Shown here in pieces: positions 43,411 through 53,301 of a DNA stretch of 64,000 nucleotides. The stretch lies in the NCBI RefSeq assembly GCF_017471675.1, contig NZ_JAFUSK010000031.1, positions 1 through 64,000 of the forward strand, given 5' to 3'. Origin of the DNA: Pseudobutyrivibrio sp. GTDB lineage: Bacteria; Bacillota; Clostridia; Lachnospirales; Lachnospiraceae. The notes under the pieces were generated by a model that saw only the letters and a list, made by a program, of their open reading frames with translations, ran no database searches and was not told the DNA's origin. The translations under genes were made by a program, and so were the position numbers. Position 1 is the stretch's first letter. Every line of letters starts with the position of its first letter.

Positions 43411-45336
43411 ATGGCAAAAAAGGTTACTTATGATGAAAGTAGCATATCTGTTTTAGAGGGACTTGAGGCCGTTAGAAAACGACCAGGTATGTACATCGGT
43501 TCCACATCTAGAAAGGGCTTGAATCATCTTATCTATGAAATAGTAGATAACTCTGTAGATGAGCATTTAGCTGGCGAGTGTGACACAATATATGTCACTC
43601 TTGAAAAGGACGGTAGCTGTACTGTAGAGGATAACGGTAGAGGTATTCCAGTTGGCTTACATGCTAAGGGGGTTCCTGCTGCACGTCTTGTTTTTAGTAC
43701 ACTGCACGCTGGAGGTAAGTTTGACGACAGCGTTTACAAGACCAGTGGTGGTCTTCACGGTGTAGGTTCATCTGTTGTTAATGCACTTAGCACATATATG
43801 ACAGTTGATATTTCACGTGAAGGATATGTTCATCACGATAGATATGAAAGAGGTGTTCCAGTTGAGAAGCTTGTAGATGGACTTCTTCCTAAGATTTCTA
43901 AGACTACGAAGCATGGTACAAAGATTAATTTCTTACCAGATCCAGAAATCTTTGAAAAGACATATTTTAAAGAGGATGATATTAAAAGCCGTCTTCATGA
44001 GACAGCTTATCTTAATCCGGGGCTTACAATTCACTATGCAGATTTAAGAGGGGAAGAGCCAGATTATGCCACTTTCCACGAGCCAGATGGAATAAAGGGC
44101 TTTGTTAAGGAAATTAACAAGACAGCAGAGGCTCTTCATGATGTTATTTATTTTAAGGGAAGTGCTGATGGTATTGAGCTTGAGGTTGCATTCCAGTATT
44201 GCAACGAATTTAAGGAGAATATCCTAGGCTTCTGTAACAACATTTACAACTCTGAGGGTGGCACACATATCACTGGATTTAAGACAGTTCTTACTACTGT
44301 GATTAATAACTATGCAAGAGAGCTAGGAATCCTTAAGGACAAGGATGCTAACTTTACCGGCGCAGATGTAAGAAACGGCATTACTGCAATTGTTTCAATA
44401 AAGCATCCAGACCCTAGATTTGAAGGTCAGACTAAGACTAAGCTTGATAACCCTGATGCATCTAAGGCTACACAAAAGGTTTGTCAGGATGAATTTACCC
44501 TTTACTTCGATAGAAACCTTGAGACACTTAAGGCTATTATTTCCTGTGCAGAAAAGTCTGCCAAGATTCGTAAATCAGAAGAGAAGGCAAAGACTAATAT
44601 GCTTACAAAGCAAAAGTTCTCTTTTGACCAAAATGGTAAGCTTGCCAACTGCGAATCAAGGGATGCCAGCAAGTGCGAAATATTCATCGTAGAGGGAGAT
44701 TCCGCTGGTGGCTCTGCCAAGATGGCTAGGAATCGTATGTATCAAGCAATTATGCCAATCCGTGGTAAGATTCTTAACGTAGAAAAGGCTTCAATGGACA
44801 AGGTTCTTGCAAACGCTGAAATCAAGACACTTATTAATGCCTTTGGCTGTGGGTTCTCAGAGGGATATGGCAACGATTTTGATATTACAAAGCTTCGCTA
44901 TGACAAGATTGTTATCATGGCCGATGCGGATGTGGATGGTGCTCACATCTGTACATTGCTTTTAACATTCTTCTATAGATTCATGCCTGAGCTTATTAAG
45001 GAAGGACATGTTTATATTGCTATGCCACCTCTTTATAAAGCTATTCCTGCAAAGGGGGAAGAGGAATATCTATATGATGATGTTGCCCTTGAAAAGTATC
45101 GTAAGAAGATGAATGGTAAAACATTTACACTTCAAAGATACAAAGGTCTTGGTGAAATGGATAAGGATCAGCTTTGGGAAACAACCCTTGATCCAGAAAG
45201 AAGAAAGCTTAAATTAGTTGAAATCGAGGATGCCCTTATGGCATCGGAGGTAACAGAGCTTCTTATGGGTAGTGATGTTGCACCTCGTAAAGACTTTATT
45301 TATAAGCATGCAAAGGAGGCTGAAATAGATGCCTAG
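43411..45336 (+). CDS. parE: Type IIA DNA topoisomerase, subunit B (ParE/GyrB)
   Basis: 641 residues. GHKL ATPase: EIVDNSVDEHLAG, DNGRGIP, SGGLHGVGSSVVNAL; transducer; TOPRIM with EGDSAGGSAKMARNR and DADVDGAHI; ends with the GyrB-type tail. It overlaps the subunit A gene by 8 nt. The partner lacks a GyrA-box, which favours topoisomerase IV (ParE) over gyrase; the label is therefore moderate. Confidence 0.8.
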   Translation: MAKKVTYDESSISVLEGLEAVRKRPGMYIGSTSRKGLNHLIYEIVDNSVDEHLAGECDTIYVTLEKDGSCTVEDNGRGIPVGLHAKGVPAARLVFSTLHAGGKFDDSVYKTSGGLHGVGSSVVNALSTYMTVDISREGYVHHDRYERGVPVEKLVDGLLPKISKTTKHGTKINFLPDPEIFEKTYFKEDDIKSRLHETAYLNPGLTIHYADLRGEEPDYATFHEPDGIKGFVKEINKTAEALHDVIYFKGSADGIELEVAFQYCNEFKENILGFCNNIYNSEGGTHITGFKTVLTTVINNYARELGILKDKDANFTGADVRNGITAIVSIKHPDPRFEGQTKTKLDNPDASKATQKVCQDEFTLYFDRNLETLKAIISCAEKSAKIRKSEEKAKTNMLTKQKFSFDQNGKLANCESRDASKCEIFIVEGDSAGGSAKMARNRMYQAIMPIRGKILNVEKASMDKVLANAEIKTLINAFGCGFSEGYGNDFDITKLRYDKIVIMADADVDGAHICTLLLTFFYRFMPELIKEGHVYIAMPPLYKAIPAKGEEEYLYDDVALEKYRKKMNGKTFTLQRYKGLGEMDKDQLWETTLDPERRKLKLVEIEDALMASEVTELLMGSDVAPRKDFIYKHAKEAEIDA

Positions 45337-47569
45337 TGAAATTATAAGAACAGAATATTCTGAGATAATGCAGAAATCCTTCATAGATTATTCTATGTCA
45401 GTTATCCTTGCTCGTGCAGTACCTGATGTTAGAGATGGTCTTAAGCCGGTACAGCGTCGTACACTTTACGATATGTATGAGTTAAAGGTTGATTATAATA
45501 AGCCATACAAGAAGAGTGCTCGTATCGTGGGTGATACCATGGGTAAATATCATCCACATGGTGATAGCTCTATTTACGAAGCACTTGTAGTTATGAGCCA
45601 GGATTTTAAGAAGAGCCTTCCTCTTGTGGATGGTCATGGTAACTTTGGTTCAATCGAAGGTGATGGAGCCGCTGCTATGCGTTACACCGAGGCTCGTCTT
45701 GCAAAGGTGGCCCAGGAGGTTTACCTTGGAGACCTTGATAAGAATGTTGTTGATTTCGTCCCAAACTATGACGAAACAGAAAAGGAGCCAGAAGTACTTC
45801 CTGTTCGTGTTCCAAATATCTTAATTAACGGATCTGATGGTATTGCTGTAGGTATGGTTACATCTATCCCTCAGCACAACTTTGGAGAGGTTATTGATGG
45901 CGTTATAGCCTACATGAAGGATCCTGATATTAACACAGCTCAGATGCTTAAGATTATCCCTGGTCCTGATTTTCCAACTGGAGGAATCATTACAAATAAG
46001 GATGATTTACAGGAGATTTATTCTACTGGCGTTGGTAAAATCAAAATTCGTGGTAAGGCAGAAATTGAAAAGATTAAAGGTGGTAAGGAGCAGATTGTTA
46101 TTACAGAGATTCCTTACACTATGATAGGTGCTAATATCGGTAAGTTCTTAAATGACGTTTACTCACTTGTTGAGACAAAGAAGACAAACGATATTACAGA
46201 TATTTCCAACCAGTCATCTAAGGATGGTATGCGTATTATCATCGAGCTTAGAAAGGGTGCTGATGCCCAGAATGTACTTAATCTTTTATATAAAAAGACA
46301 AGATTAGAGGATACCTTTGGTGTCAACATGCTTGCTGTTGCTGATGGTAAACCAGAGACACTTGGCATTGTTCCAATCATTAGACATCACGTTAATTTCC
46401 AGTACGAGCTTTGCACTAGAAAGTACACACATCTTCTTGGCAAGGAGCGTGAAAAGAAGGAGATTCAGGAAGGCTTAATTAAGGCTTGTGATGTTATTGA
46501 CTTGATTATCGAAATCCTACGTGGTTCTAAGGATGTTAAGCAGGCTAAGGCTTGCCTTGTTGATGGTATCACAGAGGGAATCAAATTTAAATCAGAGCAG
46601 TCTAGAAAGGATGCTGCACTTCTTAAATTTACAGAGCGTCAGGCACAGGCAATCCTTGATATGCGTCTTCACAGATTAATCGGCCTAGAGATTGAAGCTC
46701 TTAGAGGTGATTATGCTGAAACAATGCAGCGTATTTCTAATTATACTAAGATACTTGAAAGCCGAGCTGAAATGGCAAAGGTTATTATCAAGGATCTTCA
46801 GGCAATCAAAAAGGAATATGCCACAGAAAGACGTACTGTTATTGATAATGTGGAAGAGGCTGTGGTTGAAGAAAAGCCTATTGAGGTTATTGATGTAGCA
46901 GTTCTCATTGATAGATTTGCTTACGCAAGGGTTGTGGATATGCCTACCTTCGAGCGTAACAAAGAGGCTGCAGAGGCAGAATCCAAGAAGATTGTACTAT
47001 GTAAAAATACTGATAAGCTGTGCCTGTTTACCGGAAGCGGTGACATGCATACAATTAAGGTTCTTAGCCTTCCATTTGGTAAATTTAGAGATAAGGGACA
47101 GCCTATTGATACGGCAGAAAAGGGCTCAAAGCTTGACCTTACAAAGGAAAATCTGATTTTTGCCGATTCAATGGAACATATTATTAGTAAAAAGCTTTTA
47201 TTTGGAACTAAGACAGCCATGATTAAGGTGGTAGATGGTACTGAGTTTGATGTTTCACGAAAGCTTATTGCTGCAACTAAGCTTGCTGACAAGGATGAAG
47301 TAATCTGCGTTAAGGTACTTAATCCAGGAAGCTCTGTAGTTATGCAATCTAAGAAGGATATGTTCCTTAGAATAGAAGGAGACACTATTCCTGAAAAGAA
47401 AAAGACTGCTGTAGGCGTTAGAGGTATGAAGCTTGCCAAGGGTGACGAGCTTACAGACATTTATGTTCTTGCAGATGGTGAGAATATCGACGTAAAGGTT
47501 AAGGACAAAACAGTTTCTATAGGCAGACTTCACGTGGCATCAAGAGATACAAAGGGCGTTAAGAAATGA
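45329..47569 (+). CDS. parC: Type IIA DNA topoisomerase, subunit A (ParC-like)
   Basis: 746 residues. DNA-cleavage domain with the winged helix and quinolone-region motif HPHGDSSIYEAL; catalytic Tyr in AAMRYTEARL; DNA-gate coiled coil; a C-terminal pinwheel-like beta domain of about 230 residues. I see no GyrA-box (QRRGGKG), so it is likely not gyrase, but a decatenating or specialised enzyme. Ends overlapping the next gene by 4 nt (ATGA). Confidence 0.8.
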   Translation: MPSEIIRTEYSEIMQKSFIDYSMSVILARAVPDVRDGLKPVQRRTLYDMYELKVDYNKPYKKSARIVGDTMGKYHPHGDSSIYEALVVMSQDFKKSLPLVDGHGNFGSIEGDGAAAMRYTEARLAKVAQEVYLGDLDKNVVDFVPNYDETEKEPEVLPVRVPNILINGSDGIAVGMVTSIPQHNFGEVIDGVIAYMKDPDINTAQMLKIIPGPDFPTGGIITNKDDLQEIYSTGVGKIKIRGKAEIEKIKGGKEQIVITEIPYTMIGANIGKFLNDVYSLVETKKTNDITDISNQSSKDGMRIIIELRKGADAQNVLNLLYKKTRLEDTFGVNMLAVADGKPETLGIVPIIRHHVNFQYELCTRKYTHLLGKEREKKEIQEGLIKACDVIDLIIEILRGSKDVKQAKACLVDGITEGIKFKSEQSRKDAALLKFTERQAQAILDMRLHRLIGLEIEALRGDYAETMQRISNYTKILESRAEMAKVIIKDLQAIKKEYATERRTVIDNVEEAVVEEKPIEVIDVAVLIDRFAYARVVDMPTFERNKEAAEAESKKIVLCKNTDKLCLFTGSGDMHTIKVLSLPFGKFRDKGQPIDTAEKGSKLDLTKENLIFADSMEHIISKKLLFGTKTAMIKVVDGTEFDVSRKLIAATKLADKDEVICVKVLNPGSSVVMQSKKDMFLRIEGDTIPEKKKTAVGVRGMKLAKGDELTDIYVLADGENIDVKVKDKTVSIGRLHVASRDTKGVKK

Positions 47570-48219
47570 TAAAGAATGTTTATTTTGATTTAGATGGTAC
47601 TTTGGTTGATTCAGCTCCTGGAATTATCGAGGGGCTGAAGATTGCACTTACAAAATATGGATATGATATTCCTGATTTTGCAACACTTCGTAAATGCGTA
47701 GGACCTCCGTTTACATATTCATTTCCTAATATTTTGCATATTAGGGATGAAGACTTTCATGATGCTGTTGCAACCTACAGAAAGTTTTATGATGATGAAA
47801 ATGGAATGTTTAATGCAAAAGTTTATGCAGGCATAGAAGAAATCCTTGCAGATTTAGTTAAGCGAGGCTACTGTCTTTTCGTTTGCACTTCTAAGCCTGA
47901 GCCTACTGCAAGAAAGCTGCTTAAAAAGCTTGGGATTGACCATTATTTTACTGATATTTGTGGGGCCACACTTGATGCAAAGATTGATACTAAGACACAG
48001 GTTATTGAGCTTTGCTTTAGGAGGGCACCATGGCACAAGCGTGAGGAGACAGTTCTTGTAGGTGATACTAAATATGATGCCCAAGGTGCAAAGCAATCTG
48101 GAATTGATTGTATAGGCATCACTTGGGGCTTTGGTTCTAGATGGGATTTAGAGGATGCAGGTGCATCTGTTATCTTAGATTATCCAGGCGAGGTATTAGA
48201 TTACATTGAAGCAAATTAA
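47566..48219 (+). CDS. HAD hydrolase, phosphoglycolate phosphatase-like
   Basis: 217 residues, C1-cap HAD: nucleophile motif DLDGTLVDSAPG (residues 7-18), CTSKPEPTARKLLKKLG, and VGDTKYDAQGAKQSGIDCIGITWGFG. The opening resembles Gph/pyrophosphatase PpaX types; substrate unclear. Overlaps the topoisomerase stop (ATGA) and the following membrane-protease gene by 14 nt. Confidence 0.85.
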   Translation: MIKNVYFDLDGTLVDSAPGIIEGLKIALTKYGYDIPDFATLRKCVGPPFTYSFPNILHIRDEDFHDAVATYRKFYDDENGMFNAKVYAGIEEILADLVKRGYCLFVCTSKPEPTARKLLKKLGIDHYFTDICGATLDAKIDTKTQVIELCFRRAPWHKREETVLVGDTKYDAQGAKQSGIDCIGITWGFGSRWDLEDAGASVILDYPGEVLDYIEAN

Positions 48220-48847
48220 AACTAATCGTATCATTCAAATATTCTATCCTATACTTGTATATTTTATTGTCTATCAATTGGGCGTGGCCCTTTTGATAGA
48301 TATTATAGGTGATAAATACGGGAAGCTTACATGTCTGCTGATAGCAGGCATTGTTTGCATTATACCCATGTATATCATATTTCAATCTGTGCCAAAGCTT
48401 ATACCGGATAAAATAACTGATAGGAATCAGATTATAAAGTATGTGCTCTGGGTTATAGGTGTATGCCTTGCTGGGATTGTTTTAAATGTAATACTTACAC
48501 AGTTTGGTATTGCAGAATCATCAGAAGGCTTTGAAAGAGCACAGAATACTTTATCAGATGGTAGCTTATTAATAAAAATACTATGTAACTGCCTTGTAAT
48601 TCCTATACTAGAGGAACTTTTGCTTCGAGGAATTGTAACAGGTCAGCTATATCTTATGTATGGCCTTATTCCATCTGTTTTTATTTCTTCGATTTTTTTT
48701 GGAATTCTACACAATAATATAGTACAATTTATATATGCTTTAGTAGTGGGGATTTTACTTGGTCTAATGTACGTTAAAACCAAACGTTTATCTCTTTGTA
48801 TAATTACCCATTGCCTTATTAATTTTATCGTAATAATTTTTAGCTAG
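48206..48847 (+). CDS. CPBP-family intramembrane metalloprotease (CAAX-like)
   Basis: 213 residues, about six membrane helices. Motifs of the ABI/CAAX protease family: EELLLRG (motif 1), FFGILHNN (motif 2) and ITHCLINF (motif 3). The family includes bacteriocin self-immunity and prenyl-protein processing enzymes; the target here is unknown. Starts at TTG 48206 inside the end of the HAD gene. Confidence 0.85.
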   Translation: MKQIKTNRIIQIFYPILVYFIVYQLGVALLIDIIGDKYGKLTCLLIAGIVCIIPMYIIFQSVPKLIPDKITDRNQIIKYVLWVIGVCLAGIVLNVILTQFGIAESSEGFERAQNTLSDGSLLIKILCNCLVIPILEELLLRGIVTGQLYLMYGLIPSVFISSIFFGILHNNIVQFIYALVVGILLGLMYVKTKRLSLCIITHCLINFIVIIFS

Positions 48848-48870
48848 AATAAAGCAAATAGGAGGATACT

Positions 48871-49608
48871 ATGGCTCAAAACATACAAGAAATCAAAGAA
48901 TCAAAGGCAGGGCTTGCTGCTAATATCATCGGAGCAATTGCATTTTTGGCACTTGGTATTTGTCTAGTGACACTTGATGTAAGCTTTATAGCTCGGATTA
49001 TTTACTCATTTTCTATCCTTGCCATTGGCATTTTGTTTATATGCTTTGGTATGTATTACATGATTAAATACTTCTTTAATCACGAATATGTTAGGATTAC
49101 AAGCTATGGATTTACCATGGGTGTTATTCTTGTAATTATTGGCGCTACATTTATTATCAACGCAGGCACTGTTTCTGCATTTATCGATGCATTGGTTTGC
49201 CTTATAGGTATTGTTTTTGGAGCTGTTATGCTTCAGCAATCTTTCGCACTGTTTCATATACAAAGAGGCTCATGGTTTATAAGCCTTCTTCTTGGGATAG
49301 CAACCATAGCTGCAAGCATTTATATTCTTCTTACTCCATTAAAGATATTTGATGGCGCTATTTTGTCAAGCATTTATCTTATTGTAGTAGGCGGATTTTC
49401 TCTGTTTTCACTGCTTTTAATGGTAATAGGTCTTAATGATCACAAGAAGGATTCAGACAGGATATTTAAGCGTAATATGGAAGAATCACCAATTGCTTCT
49501 AAGCAAAGGGTGGATGAATCTATTTTTGAGGATGAACCATCTTTTGATGTTAAGGAAGATACAGGCACTCAGCCAAAGGAAGGTAGCGACGACTTATTTG
49601 AGGAATAG
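48871..49608 (+). CDS. HdeD/DUF308-like multi-pass membrane protein
   Basis: 245 residues. About six hydrophobic helices between residues 15 and 185, grouped in pairs as in DUF308/HdeD proteins. The last 50 residues are acidic and cytoplasmic (EDEPSFDVKEDTGTQ). Not assigned a function. Ribosome site AGGAGG. Six nt before the next gene. Confidence 0.65.
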   Translation: MAQNIQEIKESKAGLAANIIGAIAFLALGICLVTLDVSFIARIIYSFSILAIGILFICFGMYYMIKYFFNHEYVRITSYGFTMGVILVIIGATFIINAGTVSAFIDALVCLIGIVFGAVMLQQSFALFHIQRGSWFISLLLGIATIAASIYILLTPLKIFDGAILSSIYLIVVGGFSLFSLLLMVIGLNDHKKDSDRIFKRNMEESPIASKQRVDESIFEDEPSFDVKEDTGTQPKEGSDDLFEE

Positions 49609-49613
49609 TTTGT

Positions 49614-50759
49614 ATGGCTAACATAGTAGATTACTTAAAATGGAGAGGGGATGTTCCTTTTGAAATATCCCCATTTAATGAGGTGGATGCACTGGTTCTT
49701 TGTGAGCTGGTGTATTCACCTTTTGATGGTTTAGTACCAGGTCCTGGCCATAAAGAAAAGATTTCAATTGAAGATTTATGCGATAAATTTTTTATGAAAT
49801 TTACAGAGGATGAACTTTTAAGTAGAGCTGCTCTTACTAGATTAGCTCCTTTTATGTTAAAGGACTTAGCACATTCTAAAAGATTTGGTGGAATGAAAAT
49901 TGCTGGATTTATGAACGAGGTTGATAATGAAAATCAAAGTCAATTTTCTGTCTGCACATTTTATGTTCCTGATGGCACTATATTTGTTGCATTTAAAGGT
50001 ACCGACGATTCCTTGGTAGGGTGGAAGGAAGACTTTAATATGTGTTTTTCACCAGGAACCGGAGGCCAGCTGAAGGCTGTTAATTATTTAAATAACAGTC
50101 TGGCTAGAACTATGAAGCAAATTAGAATTGGTGGACATTCTAAGGGGGGTAATTTCGCTGTATATGGAAGTGCTTTTTGTAAATCTCATATAAAAGACAG
50201 CATAATTGACATCTATAATTTTGATGGTCCAGGTTTTATTCCTGAGCTTCTCAAAACAAAGGAATATAAACAGATAGTAAAAAGAATTCATAAATTTATA
50301 CCTGAGGAATCCATTATAGGGCTTCTTATGTATACAAAATCAAAGACAATGGTTGTGGCAAGTAGCGCAAAGGGCATCAATCAACATGACCCAATGTCAT
50401 GGCAAGTAGGTAGGACTTGTTTTGAATATAAGGACAAGGTTGCAGCCTCATCGGAAGTGATTGATGAAATTATTACAAAATGGTCCCTGCAATTTGATTA
50501 TGAAACAAGAGCTGCGTTTGTGGATGTATTTTTTGCCTCTTTACAATCATCAGGTGCAACCAAAATGTCTGAAATTACTTCTAGTAAGGTAAGGTCAGTG
50601 GCTTCCCTTACAAAAGAGATTCAATCCCTTGACCCTGAAAATCAGGCGTTGGTTATTGATGTTTTTGTAAAACTGCTTACTTCTGGCGGTGATAGTCTTA
50701 AGAATACACTGCTTTCTAAGCTATCGAAAATTCCAATAATGAGAAAAAAAGAGAAATAA
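49614..50759 (+). CDS. DUF2974 alpha/beta hydrolase-like protein
   Basis: 381 residues. Contains VAFKGTDDSLVGWKEDFNM (lipase-3-like loop) and GGHSKGGNFAVYGS, in which the nucleophile serine sits in GHSKG, typical of the DUF2974 (Mbeg1-like) family. No signal peptide, so probably cytoplasmic. Function unknown. Last gene before the groE control region. Confidence 0.85.
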   Translation: MANIVDYLKWRGDVPFEISPFNEVDALVLCELVYSPFDGLVPGPGHKEKISIEDLCDKFFMKFTEDELLSRAALTRLAPFMLKDLAHSKRFGGMKIAGFMNEVDNENQSQFSVCTFYVPDGTIFVAFKGTDDSLVGWKEDFNMCFSPGTGGQLKAVNYLNNSLARTMKQIRIGGHSKGGNFAVYGSAFCKSHIKDSIIDIYNFDGPGFIPELLKTKEYKQIVKRIHKFIPEESIIGLLMYTKSKTMVVASSAKGINQHDPMSWQVGRTCFEYKDKVAASSEVIDEIITKWSLQFDYETRAAFVDVFFASLQSSGATKMSEITSSKVRSVASLTKEIQSLDPENQALVIDVFVKLLTSGGDSLKNTLLSKLSKIPIMRKKEK

Positions 50760-50780
50760 AGAGAAAACGAGAGTATTTGA

Positions 50781-50843
50781 TAGGATTCTATAGAAATAGC
50801 TGCAAGATTTTTACTTGCAACTATTCCCGTAGAATCCTATTAT
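50781..50843 (+). promoter_or_regulatory. groE promoter embedded in a long inverted repeat
   Basis: TTGCAA (50815-50820), 17-nt spacer, TATTAT (50838-50843). The same DNA forms a hairpin: TAGGATTCTA (50781-50790) with TAGAATCCTA (50830-50839), and inside it TGCAAG (50801-50806) with CTTGCA (50814-50819). The right arm covers the spacer and -10. Confidence 0.6.
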
Positions 50844-50854
50844 ACATCATGTAG

Positions 50855-50881
50855 TTAGCACTCGATGATAACGAGTGCTAA
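50855..50881 (+). promoter_or_regulatory. CIRCE operator (HrcA binding site)
   Basis: Perfect TTAGCACTC-N9-GAGTGCTAA consensus, 11 nt downstream of the promoter and 41 nt before groES. HrcA represses groESL until heat shock; the hrcA gene itself is not in this window. Confidence 0.97.
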
Positions 50882-50921
50882 TAAATAAAATTGATAATAT
50901 AATTATAGGAGGTAATATAAA

Positions 50922-51206
50922 ATGAAATTAGTTCCATTATCTGACAGAGTTGTTTTAAAGCAATGCGAAGCAGAGGAGACTACAAAGTCTGGTATTATTC
51001 TTGCATCAGCTGCTCAGGAAAAGCCACAGGAGGCACTTGTAGTTGCAGTTGGTCCAGGTGGGGTTGTTGATGGTAAAGAAATTACTATGCAGGTTAAAGA
51101 AGGACAGAAGGTTATTTATTCTAAATACGCTGGTACAGAGGTTAAGCTTGAGGGCGAGGAATATATCATCGTTCGCCAGAATGATATCTTGGCAGTTGTA
51201 GAATAA
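50922..51206 (+). CDS. groES: Co-chaperonin GroES
   Basis: 94 residues with the mobile loop EETTKSGIILASAAQEKPQ and GGVVDG. The heptameric lid of GroEL. AGGAGG site. Under CIRCE control; directly upstream of groEL. Confidence 0.98.
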   Translation: MKLVPLSDRVVLKQCEAEETTKSGIILASAAQEKPQEALVVAVGPGGVVDGKEITMQVKEGQKVIYSKYAGTEVKLEGEEYIIVRQNDILAVVE

Positions 51207-51259
51207 AATATTGTTTTCGCTTACAACATTTAACCCTAAAATTTATAGAAGAGAGGTAG

Positions 51260-52900
<1,641 letters not shown>

Positions 52901-52925
52901 AATAGAGGATAAGGTGAATATATTA

Positions 52926-52966
52926 AATACTTTCACTGAATGTTCAGTGGAAGTATTTTTTTTTAG
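52926..52966 (+). terminator. Intrinsic terminator after groEL
   Basis: Stem AATACTTTCACTGA (52926-52939) / TCAGTGGAAGTATT (52944-52957), one U-G pair, ATGT loop, T8 tail. Confidence 0.94.
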
Positions 52967-53057
52967 AAATATTATTCATCTAAAACAATAAATTTAGTAA
53001 TTAAAAATTTGCGTTAAAAATTTTTATCAAATATATGAGAAATTAATTAAAAAAATA

Positions 53058-53086
53058 TTGCGCTTAGTGAGGGAAATGTGTAAAAT
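53058..53086 (+). promoter_or_regulatory. Promoter of the RiPP-like cassette
   Basis: TTGCGC (53058-53063), 17-nt spacer, TAAAAT (53081-53086), 26 nt before the precursor start. Preceded by about 90 nt of AT-rich DNA after the groEL terminator. Confidence 0.65.
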
Positions 53087-53111
53087 TACTCAACAAAGGA
53101 GGTGAAGTGAA

Positions 53112-53237
53112 ATGAAAAAGGAATACAAAAAACCAGAAATGCATTGCATTTTATCTTGGGGTCGTCATGGTTTAATTGTTTCACAACATGAATGTGAAAA
53201 TAGTGATGCCGTAAAGAACCAAGAGAAGGCAGCTTAG
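53112..53237 (+). CDS. Putative RiPP precursor peptide, 41 residues
   Basis: ATG at 53112, 8 nt after a perfect AGGAGGT; stop TAG at 53235. Leader-like N-terminus with YxxP (MKKEYKKPEM), the type of motif bound by PqqD-like recognition elements. The middle holds two cysteines (12 and 28), Trp16, and three histidines (11, 19, 26) with SWGRHG and HEC segments; the end is a charged tail without a GG cleavage site. A radical SAM/SPASM maturase and a PqqD-like protein follow. The leader/core boundary and the modification are not determined. Too short for ordinary gene finding. Confidence 0.75.
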   Translation: MKKEYKKPEMHCILSWGRHGLIVSQHECENSDAVKNQEKAA

Positions 53238-53255
53238 CTGTACTAATTTTTTACT

Positions 53256-53284
53256 TAGCGCGAATTTAATTCGCGCTATATTTG
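53256..53284 (+). terminator. Attenuator hairpin between precursor and maturase
   Basis: Perfect 9-bp stem TAGCGCGAA (53256-53264) / TTCGCGCTA (53270-53278), TTTAA loop, short T-tract TATTTG. Partial termination here would give more precursor mRNA than enzyme mRNA, a common RiPP arrangement. Confidence 0.7.
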
Positions 53285-53301
53285 TGCTGGAGGATATGTA
53301 T

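Noticed and set aside
50781-50839. Fifth copy of the GUAG/CGUAAC RNA element upstream of groES
   Set aside because: It is a hairpin of similar size but has TATAG opposite CCGTA and lacks the CGTAAC string and the GGACT motif.
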